Shown here piece by piece: positions 1 to 6,715 of a stretch of 39,586 nucleotides of DNA. The notes under the pieces are model-generated. The model saw nothing but the letters and a program-made list of their open reading frames with translations. It searched no databases and was not told the DNA's origin. The DNA comes from Gallionellaceae bacterium. Its GTDB lineage: Bacteria > Pseudomonadota > Gammaproteobacteria > Burkholderiales > Gallionellaceae. Position 1 is the first letter of the stretch; each line of letters begins with the position of its first letter. The position numbers and the translations under genes were made by a program. Location of the stretch: the NCBI GenBank assembly GCA_004297065.1, contig SCUU01000007.1:1-39586 (forward strand). Reading direction: 5' to 3'.

Positions 1-84
1 CACTAAGGCAGCAAGCTGCCAAGTGATTGGTTATAGCCATTCCACTAAGGTTGCCAAAAGCGGCAACCAAGTGGCTGGTTATGC
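1..84 (+). repeat. Two tandem REP-like hairpins (GTGGCTGGTTA type)
   Basis: Two adjacent imperfect palindromes. Unit one (1-36) pairs CACTAAGGCAGC with GCTGCCAAGTG. Unit two (42-84) pairs CCACTAAGGTTGCC with GGCAACCAAGTGG. Each ends in a TGGTTAT tail. The same architecture with tail AAGTCGCTGGTTA recurs near 7018, 17075 and 19935, so this is a dispersed family resembling REP elements. The first unit may start left of the window. Confidence 0.6.
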
Positions 85-90
85 TGCGTT

Positions 91-149
91 GCGGAAAAAA
101 TTTCTTGCTCGCATATCATCCATATGCGGCGCTGCGAAATTTTTTCCGC
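91..149. repeat. Long hairpin downstream of the PIN gene
   Basis: A perfect 14-bp inverted repeat (GCGGAAAAAATTTC at 91-104, GAAATTTTTTCCGC at 136-149) encloses a second stem, CGCATAT / ATATGCG (110-116, 122-128). It lies about 30 bp past the stop of the minus-strand PIN gene and could end that transcript. It lacks the box order of an integron attC site. Confidence 0.5.
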
Positions 150-177
150 GCCTTGCATTTGGGCGAAATCTGAATTT

Positions 178-541
178 TTAGAGATACCCTAAATCTTTAT
201 CACCGGTGATGAGGTAGTCAACATCTGATGTTTTAAGCGCAGCCAGCAAAGTGCCCAACACAGGCAGGTCATCAACATCGCGCAAGCCAGGTTCAACGCT
301 TGGTAGCGGCTCAATGATTTCAGCTTGCAGGGAAAGCGCATCTACCAAGTCTTCAATTTCGGCCAATGTCAAACCATGCCGGTTAGTCAGCCGGGGCAGG
401 ACGCGCCTCAACTCATCCAAGATGTAAATAGAAAGAAAAACATCAACCGAACCGTGACGCCATGCCGCCATGATCTTTCCTGGTACGCTCGCCGGATAAG
501 CGATGCCAGAGAAGTACATTCGTATCAAGTACGACACGCAA
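178..541 (-). pseudogene. PIN-domain toxin (VapC-like), frameshifted near its start
   Basis: PIN-family toxin-type ribonuclease. The body of the gene shows the acidic PIN signature: ILDE, then DVDDLPVLG, then a C-terminal LITGDKDL. The expected start LRVVLDTNVLL is present but in another frame: TTG at 541, preceded by GAGG, opens it, and the frame changes near 508-514 within a CTTCTCT run. Adding two bases there would rejoin VLL to SGIAYP and give a protein of about 121 residues. The gene is therefore inactive by a 2-nt slip, or the assembly has an error here. Its natural partner is the Phd-type antitoxin at 1733-2031, now 1.2 kb upstream because a gene cassette sits between them. Substrate (probably RNA) is inferred from the family only. 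Confidence 0.75.
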
Positions 542-554
542 CGTGGCCTCGATG

Positions 555-617
555 GCTTAACGTAAAGTTAAGGGGCGCGCCGCTTTTGGCGCGTCCCTCT
601 CGAACGCCATGTTGGGC
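555..617 (-). other. attC recombination site of the antiporter cassette
   Basis: Read on the minus strand: box GCCCAAC (617-611), a central palindrome built on GGGACGCGCC / GGCGCGCCCC around AAAA, and core GTTAAGC (561-555) with the G^TT crossover. The cassette start TTGGGCGTAAC and the attC 5' end GTTACGCCCAA are exact complements, as expected for one cassette. The two attC sites near 21.7 and 22.2 kb share the same GTTCGAGnGGGACGC interior. Confidence 0.88.
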
Positions 618-1742
618 GTAACTCACGGCACGATTGCGAGGAAAAGAAATACGGCGAACAAAACTAAATGCACGGCTCCCTGAAGCACAGTGGCGCGCCC
701 GCGGGACAATGTCATTGTTGAGATGAGCAAGGTTAACGCCAGCAGTGCAATCTCTTTGTCCGGCAAACCCAATTGCAGCGTCAGGTCCAGTGCGAGTGCC
801 GTTACGGCCACCGCGGGAATGGTTAGGCCAATGGTAGCCAGCGCGGAGCCCAGCGCCAGATTGAAGCTCGTCTGCATGCGGTTGCGCAGGGCCGCACGTG
901 TGGCGGCCCACGTTTCTGGCAGGAGAACCATGAGTGCGATTGCGATCCCGACTACCGCATGCGGTACCGATGCGACTTCAACTGCGGCTTCAATGCTGGG
1001 CGCAAGTGTTTTGGCGAGGCCGACAACGGCGACAAGGGACAGGAACAGCAGCGAAAGGCTCATCAAGGCCACCGCTGCCGATGGTGGTGTCGCGTGATAG
1101 TCTTCGCCCTCGACTTCGACCGGTAGGAAATATTCGCGGTGGCGTACGGTCTGCACGAAGGCAAAAACGGCGTAAAGCGTTAGCGATACAACGCCAACGA
1201 AGACGAGCTGCGAGGAGGACAACGTAGGCCCAGGTGTGGTGGATGTGAACGTGGGCAGCACGAGTGTCAAGGTTGCAAGCGTGGCCAACACCGCCAGCGC
1301 CGGCGTGGTGCCTTCGACTCGGAACGCGAGCACGCGATGGCGCATGGCCCCCAAGAGCAAACATAGACCGACGACGCCGTTACAGATGATCATTACGGTC
1401 GCAAACACCGTATCGCGTGCCAGCGAGTTAGCCGCCACACCGCCAGACAGCATCAGCGCGACGATCAGCGACACCTCAATGACAGTAACGGCTAGGGCGA
1501 GAACAAGCGTGCCAAAAGGCTCGCCAACACGAAGCGCTATTACCTCCGCGTGATGCACGGCGACAAGGACAGCACCGATCAACGCGGCGGCGACGAAAGG
1601 GAGAAGAAGCCATCCCAGCGGGCGCCCCCAGACAGCCGCGAGCAAGGCGCAAGCCACCACCGGCACGGCGAAGTTCCATGCCGGAGCGCCAAAGAGTAAT
1701 CTACGAAGGGTGTCATTAAGCGATGTCATTAGTTACGCCCAA
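561..1742 (-). mobile_element. Integron-type gene cassette (cation/H+ antiporter) inserted in a TA operon
   Basis: The linear cassette starts at TTGGGC (1742) and ends at the crossover G of its attC (561), 1182 bp, with one gene in the cassette orientation. No integrase is visible in the window. Removing it would join AAACG to TTAAGCC. That gives the Phd antitoxin a stop at TAA, with the PIN toxin starting TTG 15 nt later after a GAGG box, which is an ordinary TA operon. I infer insertion at a secondary site of form GTTAAGC. Confidence 0.82.
623..1729 (-). CDS. Calcium/cation:proton antiporter, CaCA (ChaA-like) family
   Basis: Inner-membrane cation/proton antiporter of 368 residues with about ten or eleven hydrophobic segments. 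Both CaCA alpha-repeats are visible. The first is HHAEVIALRVGEPFGT followed by AVTVIEVSLI (near residues 58-92). The second is IAIALMVLLPETWAATRAAL followed by NLALGSALATIGLTIP (near 262-305). The acidic residues within these repeats are the usual ion-binding positions. The family exports Ca2+ or Na+/K+ in exchange for H+; the ion here is not decided by sequence. The gene fills an integron-type cassette: ATG lies 13 bp after the cassette edge and the stop lies just before attC. An antiporter is a plausible stress-related cassette cargo (inference). No promoter of its own is obvious, so expression may depend on upstream TA or DUF433 transcription. Confidence 0.88.
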   Translation of the reverse strand: MTSLNDTLRRLLFGAPAWNFAVPVVACALLAAVWGRPLGWLLLPFVAAALIGAVLVAVHHAEVIALRVGEPFGTLVLALAVTVIEVSLIVALMLSGGVAANSLARDTVFATVMIICNGVVGLCLLLGAMRHRVLAFRVEGTTPALAVLATLATLTLVLPTFTSTTPGPTLSSSQLVFVGVVSLTLYAVFAFVQTVRHREYFLPVEVEGEDYHATPPSAAVALMSLSLLFLSLVAVVGLAKTLAPSIEAAVEVASVPHAVVGIAIALMVLLPETWAATRAALRNRMQTSFNLALGSALATIGLTIPAVAVTALALDLTLQLGLPDKEIALLALTLLISTMTLSRGRATVLQGAVHLVLFAVFLFLAIVP

Positions 1743-2031
1743 CGTTTCTTCGCCGTTGGGCGTACCAAGGCTCGTTCGGCATCGACGGCGGCATTAATTT
1801 CAGCCAGCCCCTCAGCCTCGGGAGCATCCGCAAACCCGGCTCAATGCGCTGGCATAACGCATCAAAGCGGGCTTGCATCCGTCGAATGCGCTCGAACAAT
1901 CTGGCGTCAACCAATGCCGCAACCGGCTTGCCATCTTTGTTGATGACTACGCTGTCGTGTTTGTATTGCACCCGATTGAGCATTTCGCCCAAGTTCTGCC
2001 TGAAGATAACCGCGTTTGTTTCAGTAATCAT
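1733..2031 (-). pseudogene. Phd/YefM-type antitoxin with internal frameshift
   Basis: Antitoxin that normally binds and silences a partner toxin and represses its own operon. The N-terminal part is intact: MITETNAVIFRQNLGEMLN, then DSVVINKDGKPVAALVDARL, a typical Phd/YefM DNA-binding fold. After CQRI, near 1837-1845, the frame changes. In the next frame the sequence continues convincingly as GFADAPEAEGLAEINAAVDA, then ERALVRPTAKKR. A one-base loss (or two-base gain) explains this. Without the adjoining cassette the gene would stop at TAA and the PIN toxin would follow 15 nt later; now it reads RWA and stops in the cassette edge. Either it is decayed or the assembly has an indel. Confidence 0.75.
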
Positions 2032-2078
2032 GATTGTTAAACCAGTATGGTTGTGCGGGTCACTATGTATTAAAAATA

Positions 2079-2091
2079 ATTGACGGTCAAT
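2079..2091. promoter_or_regulatory. Palindrome ATTGACGGTCAAT upstream of the antitoxin
   Basis: A perfect 13-bp palindrome (6-bp arms around one G) in the 76-bp gap between the DUF433 gene and the Phd antitoxin, about 50 bp upstream of the antitoxin ATG and in AT-rich DNA. TTGACC on the minus strand may be a -35 box. Phd-type antitoxins bind such operators, so autoregulation is a fair guess. Confidence 0.35.
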
Positions 2092-2107
2092 ACAAGCCCA
2101 AGGGCTG

Positions 2108-2314
2108 CTAGGATTGAATCGCCGCATAGTCGAGCGCGGCCAGAATGTCTGCCTCTTCGAGGAAAGGATAGTCTTCCAAAATCTCCTGATGCGAAGCCCG
2201 CGAACCTCCAAGATCGAGAATGTCGGAAACCCATATGCGCAAACCGCGAATACAAGGGCGCCCCCCGCATTTGTTGGGTTCGATGGTGATTCGATCAAGC
2301 AATTTTGTATTCAA
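2108..2314 (-). CDS. DUF433 family protein (antitoxin-like)
   Basis: A small 68-residue protein of the DUF433 family, which adopts a helix-turn-helix-like fold and usually acts as the antitoxin of a PIN-like (DUF5615) toxin. The family signature is clear: DRITIEPNKCGGRPCIRGLR, then SHQEILEDYPFLEEADILAA, then LDYAAIQS. I place the start at the TTG at 2314 because GGAGG lies 4-5 bp before it; an upstream start would put the Shine-Dalgarno inside the gene. No DUF5615 partner follows: the next gene on this strand is the Phd antitoxin. It is either an orphan, or the three small genes form one unit. Function is inferred from the family. Confidence 0.78.
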   Translation of the reverse strand: MNTKLLDRITIEPNKCGGRPCIRGLRIWVSDILDLGGSRASHQEILEDYPFLEEADILAALDYAAIQS

Positions 2315-2424
2315 GGTTTCCTCCAAACAAGAATTTGATCGCGGGTGGAAGTGCGGTTGATAAAAGGCTGGGTGGTTATAGCGAAGGCCAAGGCAGACTC
2401 TGGATGATGCGGAGTGCCGATGAT

Positions 2425-3381
2425 TTATTTTCCCCGGAACGCCCTCCGATAAACCGAAGGCTTAACGCCGAACGCCTGCCCGAAGCTGCGGCGGAACAGG
2501 GCGGGGGAGGCGAAGCCTGCAGTCTCGGCTACCCGTTCAATCGGCTTGTCCGTCATTTCCAGCATGCGTTGCGCCAAATTCAGACGCTGGTTGAGCAGCC
2601 ATTGCCCGACAGTCGTCCCGGTAGCTTGGCGGAAGCGCCGGGTGAAGGTGCGGCGGTTCATCAGGGCGCGTTCGGCTAGTTCGTCCAGCGTGTGCGCGGC
2701 CTGCAAATTTTTCGTCATCCATTCCATTACCTGCGACAGTCGGTCGGATGTGACGGCGCTGTATACGGGTTGTTCGATGAATTGCGCTTGCCCGCCTTGA
2801 CGGAAGGGCGGGACGACCATGCGGCGGGCGATGTGGTTGGCGATTGCTGCACCGTGCTGTATGCGCAGCAAATGCAGGCAGCAGTCTATGGCGGCGGCGC
2901 ATCCGGCCGCGGTTACGATGTCGCCTTCGTCCACGTACAAAATATCCGGTTCGACATTAATTTGCGGGTAGCGCTCCGCCAATTCCGCCGCCCATTTCCA
3001 ATGCGTGGTCGCCCTGCGGCCATCCAGCAGCCCCGCCGCCGCCAGCACAAATGCCCCGAGACAAAAGCTGACGATTTTTGCGCCGCGCTGGTGCGCTTTG
3101 CGCAAAGCATTGAGCAGGGCTTGGGGCGGCAGCTCCGCGGTATCGCGCCAACTGGGCACGATGATCGTTTCTGCATCCTTGAGACCGGCAAGACTGTGCG
3201 TGGCGTGGATGGCATAGCCGACATTGGTTTGTACGGGCGAAGGCTCAACCGCGCAGACTTTGACCTTGAAATCGGGCACCTGACTGTTGCTGGCGTCGGG
3301 ACGGAAAATGATGCACGGCACCGACAGGTGAAACGGATTGACGCCGTTGAAAACGATGACCGCATAAGAGCTGGGACGCAT
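2425..3381 (-). CDS. GlxA/FtrA-type AraC family transcriptional regulator
   Basis: A 318-residue regulator with an N-terminal DJ-1/PfpI-like (GATase1-like) domain and a C-terminal AraC double helix-turn-helix. The nucleophile-elbow region reads IVSFCLGAFVLAAAGLLDG (about residues 105-123), followed by the conserved ATTHWKWAAEL. The DNA-binding end carries LDELAERALMNRRTFTRRF and ERVAETAGFASPALFRRSFG. The start at 3381 is favoured by GGAGA placed 6 bp upstream; upstream in-frame codons lack an SD. It is divergent from the VOC gene at 3501, with a 119-bp gap holding both promoters, so it probably controls that gene. The signal sensed is unknown. Related regulators respond to small metabolites, but nothing here identifies the ligand. 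Confidence 0.88.
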   Translation of the reverse strand: MRPSSYAVIVFNGVNPFHLSVPCIIFRPDASNSQVPDFKVKVCAVEPSPVQTNVGYAIHATHSLAGLKDAETIIVPSWRDTAELPPQALLNALRKAHQRGAKIVSFCLGAFVLAAAGLLDGRRATTHWKWAAELAERYPQINVEPDILYVDEGDIVTAAGCAAAIDCCLHLLRIQHGAAIANHIARRMVVPPFRQGGQAQFIEQPVYSAVTSDRLSQVMEWMTKNLQAAHTLDELAERALMNRRTFTRRFRQATGTTVGQWLLNQRLNLAQRMLEMTDKPIERVAETAGFASPALFRRSFGQAFGVKPSVYRRAFRGK

Positions 3382-3500
3382 TTCATTTCTCCAGAGAGTG
3401 GTCCGATTGTATCTAAAAATGTCATTAAGGCCACTATTGCCGGAATGTTCAAGTGGCAATAATGCGCTCAATCAATTTACATCACGTTTAAAGGAAAGCC

Positions 3501-3902
3501 ATGAATATGCCCATCACCCAAGGTATTCACCACATCGGCCTGACTGTTTCCAGACTGGAAGAAAGCGCCGCTTTTTTCGTTGCCTTGCTGGGCTGGAAAG
3601 AGGTGCGCCGGAACGAGGGATATCCCGCCATCTATGTCAGTGACGGCTACGTGATGGTGACGTTGTGGGCAAGCAAAGAGCCGCCGCCCAACCCGTTCGA
3701 CAAAAACAAAAATGTCGGGCTGCATCATCTGGCGTTTCAAGTTGGCAGCGCAGCCGACCTGAACGGCGTTTATGCAAAGCTGGTCGCCAGTGGTGTGCCT
3801 ATCGAGTTTGCGCCGGAGCTATTGGGCAAGGGGCCGGCGAAACACATGATGTGTTATGAGCCCAGCGGTATCCGGGTGGAGCTTATCTGGCCGGGTCTTT
3901 GA
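3501..3902 (+). CDS. VOC (glyoxalase/dioxygenase superfamily) protein
   Basis: A 133-residue single-subunit VOC-fold protein. It has the two beta-alpha-beta-beta-beta modules: ITQGIHHIGLTVSRLEESAA at the start with the metal-type His, then NVGLHHLAFQVGSAADLNGV in the second module, and the closing GIRVELIWPG with the metal-type Glu. Family members are glyoxalases, dioxygenases or antibiotic-binding proteins; the reaction cannot be told here. The start ATG (3501) is preceded by AAAGGAAAG. An in-frame second ATG two codons on is equally possible. It stands divergent to a GlxA-like regulator, suggesting a small inducible detoxification or catabolic pair (inference). The 84-bp stretch after the stop shows no clear terminator. 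Confidence 0.82.
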   Translation: MNMPITQGIHHIGLTVSRLEESAAFFVALLGWKEVRRNEGYPAIYVSDGYVMVTLWASKEPPPNPFDKNKNVGLHHLAFQVGSAADLNGVYAKLVASGVPIEFAPELLGKGPAKHMMCYEPSGIRVELIWPGL

Positions 3903-3986
3903 GAAGTAACCAGACATTCTGTGCGTTTGGGGAAAGACGATACGCCCGCCATGCGGCTGTTCAAAATCAATCCGAGCCCGGTTCCT

Positions 3987-4724
3987 TTAGCTTCCTTCCT
4001 TTAGCCTCCCTAACGCCATGAGAGTTCGCACATGCCGTTGCACTTCATCAGCCTTCAACGGCCCACCATGCCCCATATAGAACCGTTCCATGCCGGAATC
4101 GATCAGGCGTTGCAGCTGTGCAGCCACCGCATGTGGATCGTCTTCAAACGGGGGGCGAATCGCATGTTTGGTTCTGACAATACCGCCGATCAAAATGCCG
4201 GATGCAACAAGGTCGCCGACCATTGCATCCATCGTGTTCAGTTCCACGGTAATCGAACCCGCAGTGTGGCCGGGCGTGTGTTTGACGAAGCCGTGGATGC
4301 CGTAGCGGTTTATATCCATGACCTCATCATTGGTCAGCAGAAAGTCCGGCTTAAACGGTGTGTAGGGTTGAAGTATCAATCCCGTTGCCTTGAACAAATG
4401 AGAGAACCATCCAGTCGGGCAAAATGTCATTGGTACTTCACGCAAGTAGTGTTTGAGGTCGCCCTCGTGCGCAACGATAGGTGCGCCGGATAGCTCGCGC
4501 ATCCGGGCAGCACTTCCGGCATGATCGACATGTGCATGCGTAATCACGATCAGCTTGATGTCATTGAACGCGAGGCTGTGTTTTTTCAACGCCCTTCCGA
4601 TCTTCGCTTCCGACCCCGGTAGCCCAGTGTCAACCAGAACACATCCTTCCTCTCCCAGAATCAGAAAACAATTCACCATGCGGAATGGCAGAATAGGGAT
4701 ACGAATAATCTTAAGTGTTGCCAT
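3987..4724 (-). CDS. MBL-fold metallo-hydrolase
   Basis: A 245-residue metallo-beta-lactamase-fold hydrolase, cytoplasmic (no signal peptide). The metal ligands are plain: THAHVDHAGSAAR (HxHxDH, near residues 66-78), a downstream His in KHTPGHTAGS, an Asp in AMVGDLVASG, and a final His in YMGHGGPL. This matches glyoxalase II / lactonase-like enzymes with a dinuclear metal centre; the substrate is open. The start at 4724 has GGAGAA eight bases upstream and is preferred over an ATG 30 bp further out. It is divergent from the HxlR regulator at 4863, which is likely its controller. The leader contains three 14-bp tandem repeats and a second SD-like box. Confidence 0.85.
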   Translation of the reverse strand: MATLKIIRIPILPFRMVNCFLILGEEGCVLVDTGLPGSEAKIGRALKKHSLAFNDIKLIVITHAHVDHAGSAARMRELSGAPIVAHEGDLKHYLREVPMTFCPTGWFSHLFKATGLILQPYTPFKPDFLLTNDEVMDINRYGIHGFVKHTPGHTAGSITVELNTMDAMVGDLVASGILIGGIVRTKHAIRPPFEDDPHAVAAQLQRLIDSGMERFYMGHGGPLKADEVQRHVRTLMALGRLKEGS

Positions 4725-4750
4725 GAATTGATTCTCCTTGAGTGTGATAA

Positions 4751-4792
4751 GCATTGCGTCAAATGCATTGCATCAAATGCATTGCATCACTA
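4751..4792. repeat. Three tandem 14-bp repeats in the hydrolase leader
   Basis: GCATTGCGTCAAAT, GCATTGCATCAAAT and GCATTGCATCACTA lie head to tail. On the minus strand each of the two inner units encodes ATG CAA TGC ATT TGA, a 4-codon mini-ORF. They are bracketed by two CAAGGAGAAT boxes (around 4728-4737 and 4793-4802). This may be a duplicated ribosome-binding segment or a set of regulator sites. Confidence 0.6.
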
Positions 4793-4821
4793 TTCTCCTT
4801 GGGTAATGTGGTGATAACAAG

Positions 4822-4842
4822 TACGCACAAATTAGTGCCGTA
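4822..4842. promoter_or_regulatory. Candidate HxlR operator
   Basis: Imperfect palindrome TACGCAC-N6-GTGCCGTA, 21 bp upstream of the HxlR ATG and between the divergent hydrolase and regulator genes. HxlR-type dimers bind palindromes of this size; assignment is by position and symmetry only. Confidence 0.4.
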
Positions 4843-4862
4843 GTATGGAATAGGTAACCATC

Positions 4863-5216
4863 ATGAAAAAACATTGGCATACAGAGAGTCCCACCAGCTG
4901 CCCAATGCTGCTGACCATCAACATCATCGGCGGAAAGTGGAAACCCATCATCTTGCACATGCTATCGGAAGGGACTATGCGCTTCGGCGAGCTTAAGAAA
5001 AACATCCCGCCCGTGAGCCAAAAGATGCTCACTCAGCAGTTGCGCGAACTGGAAGCCGATGGAATCATTAATCGCAAGCTCTATCTTGAAGTGCCGCCCA
5101 GAACTGAATATTCCCTGACTGAACGGGGCATGACGCTGAAGCCTGTTTTGCAGGGCTTGTACGAATGGGGACAGATGAATAATGCAGATTCGAACAAGAC
5201 CGTGGAGCACTCGTAA
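4863..5216 (+). CDS. HxlR family winged-helix transcriptional regulator
   Basis: A 117-residue MarR-like winged helix of the HxlR family. It shows the usual N-terminal cysteine and first helix (CPMLLTINIIGGKWKPIILH, residues 13-32), the recognition region FGELKKNIPPVSQKMLTQQL, and the wing RKLYLEVPPRTEYSLTERG. Cys13 could act as an aldehyde or redox sensor as in studied HxlR/YodB proteins, but this is inference. It is divergent from the MBL hydrolase with a 138-bp gap that holds a palindrome and 14-bp repeats, the expected layout for a regulator and its target. Confidence 0.88.
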   Translation: MKKHWHTESPTSCPMLLTINIIGGKWKPIILHMLSEGTMRFGELKKNIPPVSQKMLTQQLRELEADGIINRKLYLEVPPRTEYSLTERGMTLKPVLQGLYEWGQMNNADSNKTVEHS

Positions 5217-5550
5217 GCAAACAACCCAACATGCTTTCCGCCATCGAACCGGGAACAACAGGGGACACCCATTAGCCGCCCCCTGTCAAGCGAGTAAACA
5301 AATCCATGGCGACGCAAGCCGCCGGTTTAAATCTTTCCCTACCCCGTTATTTGGGACGCCGAGTTAAATTGGTTGCCACACGAGACTGGCTGATACTTTC
5401 CACGAGTTGCCGGTGCAGGTAGCGCGCTTCTTCGAGAAAGTTTGGGGCAATGGCGTAAACGGATTCGGCTTGCGCTACGTCTGATATGGCGTAGCGCAAG
5501 CTTGTTTAAATCAATGGGGTCGGTCTCGATTGATCCCATCTTCACCTAAC

Positions 5551-5576
5551 AAAACGCCCCTAAGTTGGGGCGTTTT
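5551..5576. terminator. Bidirectional rho-independent terminator
   Basis: AAAACGCCCC-TAAGTT-GGGGCGTTTT: a perfect 10-bp stem with a 6-nt loop and T tracts on both strands. No gene abuts it closely, so it may belong to a lost gene. Confidence 0.7.
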
Positions 5577-5683
5577 GCATTTTACATGTGGCTGAAATTC
5601 GTCCACTGAAGGGGGCATCGGTGGGGTCAAGTCTCGTCATTTGCCCCCGCTCTCCCGCCTTTTTGCCAAGCCATAATTCGCTC

Positions 5684-5711
5684 TTGCTCCGACTAGGTGT
5701 GAAGTTATAAT
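5684..5711 (+). promoter_or_regulatory. Sigma-70 promoter of the TumE/TumA pair
   Basis: -35 TTGCTC (5684-5689), 16-bp spacer, perfect -10 TATAAT (5706-5711), 17 bp before the toxin ATG at 5729. The short leader leaves just room for the TGGAG box. Confidence 0.6.
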
Positions 5712-5728
5712 CCACATCTGGAGTGCGC

Positions 5729-6064
5729 ATGCCGAAAATCCATAAAGAAATTTTGCTCGAACAAGAACGCTTCGAGTTAAGACCGAAATCCGGTGGAGGG
5801 TTGCTCAGTTACGAGGTCTGGGGATACCTCGACAACGGCAAAACCGTGGTCGTCCGCTATAACATCGCTTATATCAATCATGCGTTGTATCGCGGCGACA
5901 ATGGTCGGGTGCTGGGGTTTGACAATGCGCACGGTTTCCACCATCGCCACTATCTGGGCAAGGTGGAAGCCGTAGCGTTCACCAGTTATGAGGCGATAGC
6001 GGAACGTTTCCAGAACGAATGGCAGAAAATTGCAGGCAGGCAAAGGAGACCGAAAAATGAGTAA
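5729..6064 (+). CDS. tumE: TumE-family toxin
   Basis: A 111-residue protein that matches the TumE-type toxin family. It begins MPKIHKEILLEQERFEL and has the basic/aromatic middle YNIAYINHALYRGDNGRVLG, then the His-rich NAHGFHHRHYLG before an amphipathic C-terminal helix. ATG at 5729 is preferred over GTG at 5723 because TGGAG lies 6 bp upstream. The gene overlaps the start of the HTH antitoxin by 8 bp (ATGAGTAA), so the two are translationally coupled. In this family the toxin gene usually precedes the antitoxin gene. The target of the toxin is not evident from sequence. Family identity comes from memory of the pattern, not from a search. Confidence 0.72.
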   Translation: MPKIHKEILLEQERFELRPKSGGGLLSYEVWGYLDNGKTVVVRYNIAYINHALYRGDNGRVLGFDNAHGFHHRHYLGKVEAVAFTSYEAIAERFQNEWQKIAGRQRRPKNE

Positions 6065-6431
6065 GCAGATTATCCGCACTGGCGATGTTGAAGGATTCTT
6101 TGGCCGCGCGCGCACGGCCGCGCTCAAAGCCGACCAAGGTGACAAATTCGAAAATTGCGTGACACTCTCGTTCGAGGATCCGCAGCGCATGTTCACCGTG
6201 TTGTCGGAAGCCCGTCGCCGCCTTATCAGTGAAGTGCTGCATGAGCCGAAGACAATCACTGAACTTTCCGCTTCTCTGCACCGCAACCGCTCTTCGATCA
6301 CCAAGGATGTCAGCCTGCTGGAAAGCATGGGGCTGGTTATTTCGCAAAAGCAAACTAATCCCGGGCACGGCATCCAGAAGATCGTGCGCTCGGTCGCACC
6401 GCGCATCGAGATGGTTGCCACATTCAGCTGA
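6057..6431 (+). CDS. tumA: TumA-type antitoxin with winged helix-turn-helix
   Basis: A 124-residue DNA-binding antitoxin. A variable N-terminal half, likely the toxin-neutralising part, is followed by a winged helix: FTVLSEARRRLISEVLHEP, ITELSASLHRNRSSITKDVS, LLESMGLVISQ. This resembles the HVO_A0114-like HTH group that partners TumE. The start ATG (6057) has AAAGGAG nine bases upstream and overlaps the toxin stop. It probably represses the promoter at 5684-5711 (inference from TA systems). The stop is followed at once by a headless ATPase fragment, so this gene marks the edge of a rearrangement. Confidence 0.74.
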   Translation: MSKQIIRTGDVEGFFGRARTAALKADQGDKFENCVTLSFEDPQRMFTVLSEARRRLISEVLHEPKTITELSASLHRNRSSITKDVSLLESMGLVISQKQTNPGHGIQKIVRSVAPRIEMVATFS

Positions 6432-6715
6432 CGTTGTATTGCTCAACGGCGCACGTCAAACCGGTAAAAGCACGTTGGCTCAATCGTGCTCTGCCGGTGA
6501 AGGCCGCCGATATTACACACTGGATGACCACGCCACGCTGGCGGCTGCAAAAGGTGATCCTGCGGGATTTATTGCCGGTCTCAATGGCCCGGTAACGTTG
6601 GATGAGGTGCGGCGCGCGCCCGAATTATTCCTTGCCATTAAAGCGTCGGTGGATCGTGATCGCAGTCCGGGACGTTTTTTGCTGACGGGGTCGGCGAATG
6701 TTTTGCTGTTAAAGC
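6430..6715 (+). pseudogene. AAA_14/DUF4143-type ATPase fragment
   Basis: An internal fragment of about 95 codons from a P-loop ATPase of the AAA_14 + DUF4143 type. It holds the Walker A (LLNGARQTGKSTLAQ), the YYTLDDHATLAAAKGDP segment, the Walker B-like PVTLDEVRRAPELF, and the sensor LLTGSANVLLL. Intact proteins have about 15-20 residues before and some 270 after. Both are missing: the 5' edge coincides with the tumA stop and the 3' edge runs into the HEPN fragment on the other strand. It has no start codon of its own with an SD. It is a relic of a lost accessory gene. Confidence 0.75.

Larger units (their letters stand above)
5217..5728. other. Gene-poor stretch with hairpins
   Basis: No supported gene in about 510 bp. 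It holds a 12-bp-arm hairpin (GCTTGCGCTACG / CGTAGCGCAAGC, 5468-5501), a bidirectional terminator-like stem at 5551-5576 and the promoter of the next TA pair. Short open frames here lack ribosome sites or family likeness. Some of it may be remnant accessory DNA. Confidence 0.55.

Noticed and set aside
91-149. Hairpin downstream of the PIN gene as another attC site
   Set aside because: It lacks the GTTRRRY core and the box spacing; it looks like a terminator-type or repeat stem.
4751-4792. Short tandem repeats as a CRISPR array
   Set aside because: 14-bp units with no spacers; not CRISPR.
5339-5545. A 68-codon minus-strand frame in the empty stretch
   Set aside because: No start signal, no family pattern, and it is crossed by a strong hairpin.
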